From EsbW-18 sp033811555 (GTDB taxonomy: Bacteria; Patescibacteriota; Minisyncoccia; Phycocordibacterales; EsbW-18): a DNA stretch of 20,519 nt. Positions 1 through 6,264 of this stretch are shown here, one piece after another (the first letter of the stretch is position 1; every line of letters begins with the position of its first letter). The DNA lies in NCBI GenBank assembly GCA_033811555.1, contig JAPXOG010000013.1, positions 1 through 20,519 of the forward strand, read 5' to 3'. The position numbers and the translations under genes are program-made. The notes beneath the pieces are model-generated. The model was not told where the DNA came from and made no database searches. It saw nothing but the letters and a program-made list of their open reading frames with translations.

Positions 1-871
1 AGCCGCCGTTTGGAATATAAATATCCCAACCTTTTCCTGCCACATCCGCACTAACCTTCCTTGCTCCTGTGACAGAAATAACCAATTCAGCTTTATCGCC
101 ATCTTCCACAATTCCTTCAAGTCCTACGAACCGGAAGGTGTATCTCTTAGCTGTTCGATTGTAAGAAGCATCGTCTACATCCATGTAGCCAATCTCCTCT
201 CCATCCAACAGAATGGTTACATCGCTGATGTAAGAAGCTAGATCCTTCTCACTTCCTGTTGGTGAATCAATTATCACATTAACCCGCTCAATCATCTGGT
301 CTGCACCATCAGCCTTCACTTCAACACCCAAAACTTCTACCTCATCTCCTTCTCCAACTTTTTCGTTTGAGTATTTAGACAACTGCTTTACTACCTCTAG
401 AGAACCCTCTTCGTCTCCGTAGTAGAAGTCGTGGCCTTGTCCAGGGCCAACTGGTGTTCCTGGTGTTGGAGCTATGCTAACAGGAGTACAAAGAGAATTG
501 TACTTTGCGCGTGAGATTGGACCCCAGTAACCTGCTGCTGGAGCAACTCCATTTGCTGATTGCCATGAAGCAACCGCTGCCTTGGTAATTGATCCAAAGT
601 AACCTGTTGAAGCAACAGAGAAGTGCCCTGTTGTTGCAAGGTAATTTTGGAGAGCTGTTACTTCTGCACCAGTTGAACCTTCTGTGAGGTCCTGGGTGAA
701 AGTGTAGCAACTCGATGCGCTTCCTGTTGATGAGCCACCCTGCAATGCAGAGAGCTGAGCAAGAAGCAGATTAACTTGTGCCTGAAGTTCTTCTACAGTT
801 GCGGCTGATGCAGGAACTGCAATCACAAACGCAGCAAGAAGACCTACGAGGCCTACTTTTTTTAATGACAT
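1..871 (-). CDS. S-layer-like secreted protein with peptidoglycan-binding-like domain (C-terminus outside window)
   Basis: The open frame runs from an ATG at 871 to the left edge without a stop, so about 290 residues are visible and the C-terminus is missing. Residues 1-23 form a signal peptide (Lys-Lys, a hydrophobic stretch, then a PASA|A cleavage site). A short coiled-coil-like stretch follows (VEELQAQVNLLLAQLSALQ). Residues ~55-128 resemble a peptidoglycan-binding type 1 fold (GSTGAEVTALQNYLATTG, GYFGSITKAAVASWQ) and are bracketed by Cys55 and Cys128, which could pair. After a Gly/Pro linker comes an acidic beta-rich region of the kind seen in Patescibacteria S-layer-like proteins. The start is supported by AGGAGA at 885-890, 13 nt upstream, one of the few clear Shine-Dalgarno sequences in the window. 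Tandem promoters and a long leader suggest high expression. The likely role is a major wall-attached surface protein; S-layer identity is inferred from the architecture. Confidence 0.85.
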   Translation of the reverse strand, partial: MSLKKVGLVGLLAAFVIAVPASAATVEELQAQVNLLLAQLSALQGGSSTGSASSCYTFTQDLTEGSTGAEVTALQNYLATTGHFSVASTGYFGSITKAAVASWQSANGVAPAAGYWGPISRAKYNSLCTPVSIAPTPGTPVGPGQGHDFYYGDEEGSLEVVKQLSKYSNEKVGEGDEVEVLGVEVKADGADQMIERVNVIIDSPTGSEKDLASYISDVTILLDGEEIGYMDVDDASYNRTAKRYTFRFVGLEGIVEDGDKAELVISVTGARKVSADVAGKGWDIYIPNGG

Positions 872-1089
872 AAATTTCTAATTTTCTCCTCTGGTTATGA
901 GGAGTCTAATAACTAATAATTATTTTTTAATCACTATCCCGATGCGGTTTGCACCACCTCAGGGCTAGCTTGCATGATTTGATACTGCACACACAGTAAT
1001 GCCGAACAGTCGCTTGTGTCGCGTCGGTGTTTAACTCTCTATGTAATTTTCAAAGTACATTCGTCTCTGCGTTTTTTCTTTCTTATCGT
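872..1089 (-). promoter_or_regulatory. Long structured 5' leader of the surface-protein gene, with boxA-like motif
   Basis: This is most of the 405-bp gene-free stretch 872-1276. If transcription starts near 1089, the mRNA has a ~215-nt leader. On the transcribed strand it holds TGTACTTTGAAAATTACAT (about 1041-1059), which resembles the rRNA antitermination boxA of Gram-positive bacteria (NTCTTTGAAAA type) and sits in the loop of an ATGTA/TACAT stem. Next come a hairpin with stems CCGA/TCGG and CGC/GCG (1002-1027) and a hairpin TACTG/CAGTA with a 6-nt loop (983-998). A GC-richer block (about 944-980) precedes an AT-rich linker and the ribosome binding site. No known riboswitch class was recognised. 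The structures were read by eye, without folding energies. Confidence 0.5.
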
Positions 1090-1095
1090 ATCTCT

Positions 1096-1124
1096 ATTAT
1101 AGGTTCGCAAGCGCACAACAACAA
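1096..1124 (-). promoter_or_regulatory. Promoter P1 of the surface-protein gene
   Basis: On the minus strand, -35 TTGTTG (1119-1124), a 17-bp spacer and a consensus -10 TATAAT (1096-1101) form a good sigma-70-type promoter. The predicted start is near 1089. The -35 overlaps the left arm of a perfect 10-bp inverted repeat (1121-1152), so a factor bound there would compete with polymerase. Confidence 0.65.
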
Positions 1125-1152
1125 AATTCTTTGTGGATAACCAGAATTTTGT
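1121..1152. repeat. 10-bp perfect inverted repeat enclosing a DnaA box
   Basis: ACAAAATTCT (1121-1130) and AGAATTTTGT (1143-1152) are exact inverse complements, separated by 12 nt (TTGTGGATAACC). The centre holds TTATCCACA on the minus strand (1132-1140), the canonical DnaA-box consensus. The repeat overlaps the P1 -35. It could be an operator, a DnaA-responsive site or an RNA hairpin in the P2 transcript; no T-tract follows on either strand, so it is unlikely to be a terminator. Confidence 0.6.
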
Positions 1153-1189
1153 CGATTGAGCGTTATTCGTGTAAACCTATACAGAATGT

Positions 1190-1219
1190 AGTATAGCATA
1201 AAATCCCCTTATTCTTCAA
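1190..1219 (-). promoter_or_regulatory. Promoter P2 (extended -10) upstream of P1
   Basis: On the minus strand, -35 TTGAAG (1214-1219), an 18-bp spacer and -10 TATACT (1190-1195) preceded by TGC, an extended -10. It lies ~95 bp upstream of P1 in the same direction and just downstream of the HTH gene. Together with P1 it would make a tandem promoter for the surface-protein gene. Confidence 0.5.
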
Positions 1220-1276
1220 GAAGCAAATAATTTTCTGTTGATATGTATGGGGCGTATTTTGAGTTGAAAAATATAG

Positions 1277-2065
1277 TTATTTTGCAAGGGTGTACACAGT
1301 CCATCGGCGCTCTCCTGACTTTAAGACACTACCACGGCCGACAAGATCTGAGAGATCGCGCTGGATTGTCTTTTCGCTGACATTAGGAAATCCTTGCGAG
1401 ATGTCTTTTATCATAACACTTCCTTTTTCTTTTATGGTTTCAAGTATCTTTTGTTTCCTTTCGTTTTGAGATGCCGAAGATATGTCCTTTTTAGGTTGAT
1501 TTTGGTTTGATGTCTTTGATTTGAGCGGAAAAACATATTGTCTTTTATATGCCTGCTGTGTCTTTTTGAATTGTCCTTTAGATTTTTGCTGTGTATTTGA
1601 GAAATTCCAGTTAGTATTTGCAAAAAGTGCATCTGTGAACAACGACTGGCTTCCATTATTGGCATGAAGTTGTTGTACAGCATTTTCCTGAAACACGGAA
1701 ATCTCTCGTAGTAATATTTCGTGGTTCATAGTGGATATGATTCCAGCTACAACACCGATATCTAAAAGCGATTTAATCCCAGTTATGTCCTCTATGATTT
1801 CCCTCTCGCTTTCTTTTCCTAATTCGGGTCCTATAGATCTGGTAATAACTCCGATAAGAGACATCATATCAAGGACTTTTTTTCTCAAGGACCATTTAAG
1901 AGGTTCCTGTTCATCTAAAAGCCCAGTAATAAGATATATTGCAGATACCAACTTACGGGCATGAACATAAAAGTCATTTGGCGCTCTATAAACTGAAACT
2001 ATGTCTTTTTGTGTGTCCTTTTGATACTCCATATGTCTTTTATATGTTTCAAAGACAACTTCCAT
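1277..2065 (-). CDS. DeoR-type HTH domain protein with helical N-terminal domain
   Basis: The 262-residue protein is predicted to be soluble. Residues ~1-135 look all-helical, with a stretch of the four-helix-bundle type (VSAIYLITGLLDEQEPLKW). Residues ~135-200 are a Gln/Lys/Ser-rich linker. The C-terminus (~203-262) is a winged helix of DeoR type: ILETIKEKGSVMIKDIS, then SEKTIQRDLSDLVGRG as the recognition-helix region, then a RRWTVY wing. It is probably a transcriptional regulator; ligand and targets are unknown. The gene is upstream of, and codirectional with, the S-layer-like gene and divergent from ftsK. Its DNA contains ten TGTC(C)TTT copies read on the coding strand as AAA(R)GACA, with further copies at and before the start codon, which may be operator sites. 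The start at 2065 (ATG) has only a weak GAGAGT upstream. I know similar proteins in Patescibacteria but no established name. Confidence 0.75.
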   Translation of the reverse strand: MEVVFETYKRHMEYQKDTQKDIVSVYRAPNDFYVHARKLVSAIYLITGLLDEQEPLKWSLRKKVLDMMSLIGVITRSIGPELGKESEREIIEDITGIKSLLDIGVVAGIISTMNHEILLREISVFQENAVQQLHANNGSQSLFTDALFANTNWNFSNTQQKSKGQFKKTQQAYKRQYVFPLKSKTSNQNQPKKDISSASQNERKQKILETIKEKGSVMIKDISQGFPNVSEKTIQRDLSDLVGRGSVLKSGERRWTVYTLAK

Positions 2066-2110
2066 ACTACTCTCTACACCTTAAAAGACAAGAGTTTTAC
2101 TATGTCCTTT
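1367..2110. repeat. Array of TGTC(C)TTT / AAA(R)GACA motifs
   Basis: Plus-strand starts of TGTCTTT or TGTCCTTT are 1367, 1402, 1483, 1511, 1539, 1559, 1572, 2002, 2014, 2034 and 2103; inverted copies AAAGACA lie at 2051 and 2084. Seven fall in the linker/HTH-coding part and six around the start codon and upstream. In the coding frame they appear as Lys-Thr (AAG ACA), Lys-Asp (AAA GAC A) and Lys-Arg (AAA AGA CA), so all three phases are used. Only isolated copies were noticed elsewhere in the window (for example 4692 and 12981). Confidence 0.7.
2083..2110. promoter_or_regulatory. Candidate operator upstream of the HTH gene
   Basis: AAAAGACA (2083-2090) faces TGTCCTTT (2103-2110) as an inverted pair with one mismatch and a 12-nt gap, just upstream of the HTH start codon. 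A TTGACA hexamer reads on the minus strand at 2138-2143, but no convincing -10 was found at the right spacing. Autoregulation by the HTH protein is an inference from position. Confidence 0.35.
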
Positions 2111-2194
2111 GAGTGCTCTGGTATGTTTTTAAAAGAGTGTCAAAAGGTCTCCTATAAAAGCAAGTTTTCTCTTAAGAATTTTCCCTTCTGGGTA

Positions 2195-2208
2195 TGTGGT
2201 TATCCACA
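2195..2208. promoter_or_regulatory. Second DnaA box in a TGTGG/CCACA inverted repeat
   Basis: TTATCCACA at 2200-2208 on the plus strand is the canonical DnaA box, inside TGTGG-TTAT-CCACA. The 11-mer GGTTATCCACA (2198-2208) is identical to that at 1132-1142 on the opposite strand; the two copies flank the HTH gene and point outward. It lies ~80 bp before ftsK. Two sites are too few to call an origin. Confidence 0.45.
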
Positions 2209-2272
2209 GAAAAAAAGAAGCGTTGAGTGCTGTTATATTTTATTTCTTAACTCAGAACAACTGCGTTGGTGT

Positions 2273-2278
2273 TACAAT
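2273..2278 (+). promoter_or_regulatory. -10 element of ftsK (leaderless start)
   Basis: TACAAT lies 8 bp before the ATG at 2287, which places the transcription start at or next to the start codon. No good -35 is seen. This spacing recurs before several genes in the window. Confidence 0.4.
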
Positions 2279-2286
2279 ATATCTAT

Positions 2287-4464
2287 ATGGCAAAACGAAA
2301 ATATGTAAAAAAAGAACGACCATCATTTTCTTTAGGATTACGAGAAGAAACGCGGTATGCGGTACTTGCTGTACTTTCTTTTCTTGTATCACTTTTTTTG
2401 CTGTTATCTGCTTTTGATAAAACAGGTTTTGTAGGACGCAGTGTATTTACGTGGTTGTCTGAATTACTTGGGATTGGTTATTATTTACTACCTGCTGTTG
2501 CTCTTTTATTATCTGTAGGTTACTTCCGTTTTGAAAAGGCTAATTTTGCGTTTACAAACACTGTTGGATCGTTTCTATTTGTTTTGTCAGGCCTTGGTCT
2601 TATTGAGCTTGGATTTCCAGAACACGGTGGGTTAATCGGAACTTGGGTAACTTATCCGCTCACTTACCTACTTGACATTGTTGGAAGTCTTACAGTTCTT
2701 ATTGCAACTTTCCTCATATCTCTTTTGATATTGTTCAATGCTCACCCAGTAGCCCTATGGCGATCATGGAGAGAAAAACACAAAGCGCGCCGAAACGAAA
2801 AAACTAAAGAACAGGTGTGTCCTATGGAGGATAAGGTAGAAATAGTTGCCCCTCCAGATACACCCCCACACACCGAGTCAGAACCTCCTGCTGAAAGTTC
2901 GCCAGAAGAAGCTGAACCAAAAAAGAAGAAAGGCGGATTATTTTCATTCGGCAAAAAAGATGATGAGGAGTTTTTACCTATTCAGGCAATTGCTGGCGCA
3001 TACACTCCTCCTCCGCTGTCTATTTTTTCGCGTGATTCAGGAAAACCTGGTGTTGGAGATATAAAGGCAAACGCAAACATCATTAAACGGACTCTTCAAA
3101 ACTTTGGTATAGATGTTGCAATGGATGAGATTTCAATAGGTCCTTCCGTTACACGCTATGCGATGAAACCAGCAGAAGGCGTGCGCCTCAATAAAATCCT
3201 CGGATTACAAAAAAATCTTGAGCTCACGCTTGCTGCACACCCTGTGCGTATTGAAGCCCCAATTCCTGGAAAAGCGCTAGTTGGTATTGAGGTGCCAAAC
3301 TCAGCAAAGACTACAGTCGGACTTGCCACACTTTTAACTGAAGATGAATATGCACGCTCTCCACACCCGCTTATGGTTACACTCGGACGAGATGTGGATG
3401 GAAATGCCATTTTCTCAAACGTTGCTAAGATGCCACATATTCTAATTGCTGGTGCAACTGGTTCTGGTAAATCGGTAACCATTCACGCGTTCATAAACTC
3501 GCTTTTGTTCCGTAACGGACCAAATACTATGCGTTTTGTGATGATTGATCCAAAGCGTGTTGAATTAACTTTATACAACGGCATTCCGCACCTACTTACC
3601 CCAGTTATTACCGATGCAAAAAAGGCCATCTTATCGCTTAAATGGCTCACTAAGGAAATGGAACGCAGATACAATGTGCTTGAAGAACATCGAGTACGAG
3701 ATATATCGTCGTATCATGAAAGCGTTGTTGGCAAATCAGATGTGGTGAGAAGCACTGAAAACCCAGATGCACCCGAGACAATGCCTTATATTATTGTCGT
3801 TATTGATGAACTTGCTGACATTATGTCGACATATCCACGTGAACTTGAGGCGGCAATCGTTCGTTTGGCACAGATGTCGCGCGCAGTCGGTATACATCTT
3901 ATTTTGAGTACACAGCGTCCGTCGGTAAATGTTATAACCGGTCTTATTAAAGCAAACATTCCAGCGCGCGTAGCATTGCAAGTTGCTTCACAAATTGATT
4001 CAAGAACTATTTTAGACACATCTGGAGCAGAAAAACTGCTCGGCGCCGGTGATATGTTGTTTCAGTCCGGTGACATGGGCAAACCGAAACGTATACAGTC
4101 AGCATTTATATCCGAAAAAGAGGTGAAGAAAGTTACCGAGTTTTTGCGCCGAAACGACGATGGTAGTGCTGATTCAGGTATTGTTATTGATTTGGGGTCA
4201 ACTGAAAATGGTGGAAGCGGGCTTAGTTTTGATGATGCCGATGAAATAGATGATGATTTATTTGAAGATGCGAGAGAGACGGTTATACGTGCTGGCAAAG
4301 CTTCTACATCATACCTACAGAGAAAACTGCGTATTGGGTATTCACGCGCGGCACGACTTATGGATATTTTGGAAGAACAAGGAATTATCGGACCAGCAGA
4401 CGGTAGTAAGCCACGAGATGTACTTATTCCGCGCCCTGATCAAACAACAAATGAAGAAGAATAG
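2287..4464 (+). CDS. ftsK: DNA translocase FtsK/SpoIIIE family
   Basis: Membrane-anchored hexameric DNA pump that clears and aligns chromosome termini during division. The 725 residues show four hydrophobic segments in ~20-155, a short charged/Pro-Glu linker (~160-230), the alpha/beta motor and a gamma winged helix. Walker A is GATGSGKS at 389-396 and Walker B is IIVVIDELAD around 501-510, followed by the AQMSRAVGIHLILSTQRPS strand typical of the family. The gamma domain (~655-715, YLQRKLRIGYSRAARLMDIL) reads orienting DNA motifs. It is far shorter than E. coli FtsK because the linker is short, and close in size to SpoIIIE. ATG 2287 was chosen over a TTG at 2266 because a -10 lies at 2273-2278 and the MAKRKYVKK start is a normal cytosolic N-terminus. 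The Ig-like gene follows 2 nt after the stop. Confidence 0.96.
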   Translation: MAKRKYVKKERPSFSLGLREETRYAVLAVLSFLVSLFLLLSAFDKTGFVGRSVFTWLSELLGIGYYLLPAVALLLSVGYFRFEKANFAFTNTVGSFLFVLSGLGLIELGFPEHGGLIGTWVTYPLTYLLDIVGSLTVLIATFLISLLILFNAHPVALWRSWREKHKARRNEKTKEQVCPMEDKVEIVAPPDTPPHTESEPPAESSPEEAEPKKKKGGLFSFGKKDDEEFLPIQAIAGAYTPPPLSIFSRDSGKPGVGDIKANANIIKRTLQNFGIDVAMDEISIGPSVTRYAMKPAEGVRLNKILGLQKNLELTLAAHPVRIEAPIPGKALVGIEVPNSAKTTVGLATLLTEDEYARSPHPLMVTLGRDVDGNAIFSNVAKMPHILIAGATGSGKSVTIHAFINSLLFRNGPNTMRFVMIDPKRVELTLYNGIPHLLTPVITDAKKAILSLKWLTKEMERRYNVLEEHRVRDISSYHESVVGKSDVVRSTENPDAPETMPYIIVVIDELADIMSTYPRELEAAIVRLAQMSRAVGIHLILSTQRPSVNVITGLIKANIPARVALQVASQIDSRTILDTSGAEKLLGAGDMLFQSGDMGKPKRIQSAFISEKEVKKVTEFLRRNDDGSADSGIVIDLGSTENGGSGLSFDDADEIDDDLFEDARETVIRAGKASTSYLQRKLRIGYSRAARLMDILEEQGIIGPADGSKPRDVLIPRPDQTTNEEE

Positions 4465-4466
4465 AT

Positions 4467-4928
4467 ATGAATGTACGAAAACTTTTAATTCGCAGTGTGA
4501 TTGCTCTTTCTTTATGTGCTGTTGCAGGATACGCATATTTTGAAGCTCGCCAATTTCTCGCAGGTCCTTGTGTAACTGTTACTTCTCCCTCAGACGGATT
4601 TATTGTGTCAGATAGTCCAATTATTGTTTCAGGAAATGCTCAGCACATATCAGAAATAACTCTAAACGGTAACATTATCTTTGTTGATGAAAAAGGACAA
4701 TTTGAACAACTGGTTCCTCTTTCTCCTGGATATTCTGTGATTGAGATAAAAGTGAAGGATCGTTATGGTCGTTATAAAAACGTATATCTAAGAGGTATTT
4801 ATAAACCAGAAATAACATACGAAATGATTATTCAGTCAAATGCCTCAACAACCATTGAAAATTCTTCCTCAACGGACTCCTTGCATACCTCATCCATTGA
4901 CGAAACTATTTTTAATAATGCGCTTTAA
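4467..4928 (+). CDS. Small single-TM protein with Ig-like/glucodextranase-B-like domain
   Basis: A 153-residue protein that starts 2 nt after the ftsK stop, so it is probably translated from the same mRNA. Residues ~6-27 form one hydrophobic segment (an uncleaved anchor or signal peptide). Residues ~35-112 are a beta-sandwich-like domain: the VTVTSPSDGFIVSDSPIIVSG opening, ITLNGNIIFVDEKGQFEQLV and then VIEIKVKDRYGRYKN follow the pattern of glucodextranase-B-like and Ig-like modules. The end is a Ser/Thr-rich, probably unstructured tail. The likely location is the outer face of the membrane. The function is unknown; coupling to ftsK suggests a division- or envelope-related role, but this is inference. 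Confidence 0.75.
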   Translation: MNVRKLLIRSVIALSLCAVAGYAYFEARQFLAGPCVTVTSPSDGFIVSDSPIIVSGNAQHISEITLNGNIIFVDEKGQFEQLVPLSPGYSVIEIKVKDRYGRYKNVYLRGIYKPEITYEMIIQSNASTTIENSSSTDSLHTSSIDETIFNNAL

Positions 4929-4946
4929 AAATTATTTATATTCACA

Positions 4947-4955
4947 TGATATTAT
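4947..4955 (+). promoter_or_regulatory. Extended -10 promoter of recA
   Basis: TGA followed by TATTAT (4950-4955) forms an extended -10, ~26 bp before the recA start. No clear -35 and no SOS-box-like palindrome (LexA site of either the E. coli or the B. subtilis type) was seen in the 53-bp gap. Confidence 0.45.
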
Positions 4956-4981
4956 GAGTAAATACAGGTAACACAAACACT

Positions 4982-6001
4982 ATGGCCCCAAAGAAAAAGG
5001 CACCGGTTGTGCCGAAAAAATCAAATGTAGAAATAGAAGACACTCTAAGGCAAATAAAAACAAAATTCGGCGAGGACGCGATTATGATGTTGGGTACGCG
5101 TCCACGCGTCGATGTTGCGTCAATTTCATCTGGCTCCATTTCCCTTGACGCTGCACTCGGAATAGGCGGATTTCCTCGTGGGCGTATTATTGAAATTTAT
5201 GGACCTGAAAGCTCAGGAAAAACCACTCTCGCTCTTCACGCGGTAGCAGAGGCACAAAAAGAAGGCGGAATTTGTGCGTATGTAGACGCAGAACACGCAA
5301 TGGATCCAGAATACAGTAAACGTCTAGGAGTAAAAATAGACGAGTTGCTTATATCACAACCTGATACTGGAGAACAAGCACTTGAAATCGTTGAAAGTTT
5401 AGTACGTACGGGCAAAATAGACATTATTGTCGTTGACTCGGTTGCGGCTCTTACCCCAAAAGACGAGATTGAAGGAGAAATGGGTGCTCAACACGTAGGT
5501 AAACAGGCTCGACTTATGTCACAGGCCTTGCGTAAACTAACTGCAATTGTAGCGAAATCAAAAACCATAGTTATTTTTATAAACCAGATTCGTATGAAAA
5601 TCGGAGTTATGTTCGGCAACCCAGAAACAACTCCTGGAGGAAACGCCCTAAAGTTTTATTCATCAGTACGTCTTGATGTTCGACGTATTGCACAAATTAA
5701 AAAAGGCGAAGATGTAATAGGAGGACGAGTGCGGGTTAAGGTAGTAAAAAATAAGGTAGCAGCTCCTTTTCGAGTTGCAGAATTTGACCTTGTATTTCCT
5801 GATGGAATTTCTCACGAAGGAGAATTGCTTGCTCTAGGAGAGAAATTTAAGCTCATAGAGAAAAGTGGGGCTTCTTACAAGTATGGAGATATTATGCTTG
5901 GTCGTGGATATGAAGCCGCACGTACATATCTACGAGAAACTAAAGAAGTTTCTAAGGCGCTTTTGAAGGATATCCGTGAAAAATTGGCAGTTCAGGTATA
6001 G
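4982..6001 (+). CDS. recA: Recombinase RecA
   Basis: ATP-dependent strand-exchange protein for homologous recombination and repair. The 339 residues carry Walker A GPESSGKT at 74-81, the Walker-B-like strand IIVVDSVAAL, the DNA-binding L1 region (EGEMGAQHVGKQARLMSQALR) and L2 region (INQIRMKIGVMFGNPETTPGG), and a C-terminal domain ending in DIREKLAVQV. The Asp/Glu-rich tail of E. coli RecA is missing; that tail normally damps activity, so this form may be constitutively more active. The N-terminal MAPKKKAPVVPKK tract is basic and Lys/Pro-rich. The start has only a weak AGGTAA upstream. It follows the ftsK pair after 53 bp with its own promoter. Confidence 0.98.
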   Translation: MAPKKKAPVVPKKSNVEIEDTLRQIKTKFGEDAIMMLGTRPRVDVASISSGSISLDAALGIGGFPRGRIIEIYGPESSGKTTLALHAVAEAQKEGGICAYVDAEHAMDPEYSKRLGVKIDELLISQPDTGEQALEIVESLVRTGKIDIIVVDSVAALTPKDEIEGEMGAQHVGKQARLMSQALRKLTAIVAKSKTIVIFINQIRMKIGVMFGNPETTPGGNALKFYSSVRLDVRRIAQIKKGEDVIGGRVRVKVVKNKVAAPFRVAEFDLVFPDGISHEGELLALGEKFKLIEKSGASYKYGDIMLGRGYEAARTYLRETKEVSKALLKDIREKLAVQV

Positions 6002-6034
6002 CGCTCCGCTCATTCAATCAGATAAGTTCACTCC

Positions 6035-6137
6035 GTACGAAAAATACGAAAACATAGACACTATTCTTAATTTTCAATAACACGTGTCGCCCTCACGGAC
6101 CCCGAGAGTTTCTTGAAAATCAAGATTATCTTCGTAC
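6035..6137. other. Nested inverted repeats in the recA-efp gap (possible structured RNA)
   Basis: The 263-bp gap 6002-6264 contains two nested perfect inverted repeats: GTACGAA (6035-6041)/TTCGTAC (6131-6137) outside and ATTTTCAA (6070-6077)/TTGAAAAT (6113-6120) inside. The central loop is GC-richer and includes the palindrome CACGTG (6081-6086). The related stretches GTACGAAAAATACGAAAA and GTACAAAAAATACAAAA frame the region. AGCG-TTTTTT-CGCT (6149-6162) follows. It could be a small RNA, the 3' UTR of recA or a protein-binding region; no known family was recognised. Confidence 0.35.
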
Positions 6138-6180
6138 AAAAAATACAAAAGCGTTTTTTCGCTCACCCAGCATATTCAAA

Positions 6181-6201
6181 ATGCATTGAACGAGAATGCA
6201 T
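6181..6201. repeat. Inverted repeat overlapping the efp promoter
   Basis: ATGCATT (6181-6187) and AATGCAT (6195-6201) are perfect inverse complements with a 7-nt centre. They overlap the efp -35 at 6186-6191, so the element fits an operator. It could equally form a hairpin ending upstream transcription, since CTTTT follows. Confidence 0.4.
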
Positions 6202-6214
6202 CTTTTGATATACT
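6186..6214 (+). promoter_or_regulatory. efp promoter
   Basis: -35 TTGAAC (6186-6191), a 17-bp spacer and -10 TATACT (6209-6214). The predicted start near 6221 gives a ~44-nt leader that opens with a hairpin. Confidence 0.6.
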
Positions 6215-6221
6215 GCGCTCC

Positions 6222-6240
6222 GGTCTACAAAGACCTTTTT
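6222..6240 (+). terminator. Terminator-like hairpin at the 5' end of the efp mRNA
   Basis: GGTCT-ACAA-AGACC followed by TTTTT (6236-6240) has the form of a short intrinsic terminator. It sits at the predicted transcription start of efp, so it may be an attenuator, a 5' stabilising stem-loop, or the end of a transcript coming from recA. Confidence 0.45.
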
Positions 6241-6264
6241 GTTTGTTTATATAAATCAAGAGTT

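Noticed and set aside
477..710. 77-residue minus-strand open frame inside the S-layer-like gene
   Set aside because: Same strand but a different frame from the secreted protein; Cys/Asn/Arg-rich with no domain pattern.
872..1089. Remnant of an rRNA operon or a known riboswitch
   Set aside because: Apart from the boxA-like word, no rRNA segment and no riboswitch core motif could be matched by eye.
1277..2065. CRISPR-like or tandem repeat at the HTH gene
   Set aside because: The TGTC(C)TTT copies are only 7-8 bp, unevenly spaced and lie in a coding frame; there are no uniform spacers or cas genes.
1121..2208. Replication origin
   Set aside because: Only two perfect DnaA boxes over 1 kb, no dnaA/dnaN neighbours and no clear AT-rich unwinding cluster between them.
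2009..2308. Plus-strand 99-residue open frame
   Set aside because: It overlaps the start of the HTH gene, the promoter region and ftsK, has no ribosome site and has an implausible composition.
4929..4981. LexA/SOS box before recA
   Set aside because: Neither the CTGT-N8-ACAG nor the GAAC-N4-GTTC type palindrome is present in the gap.
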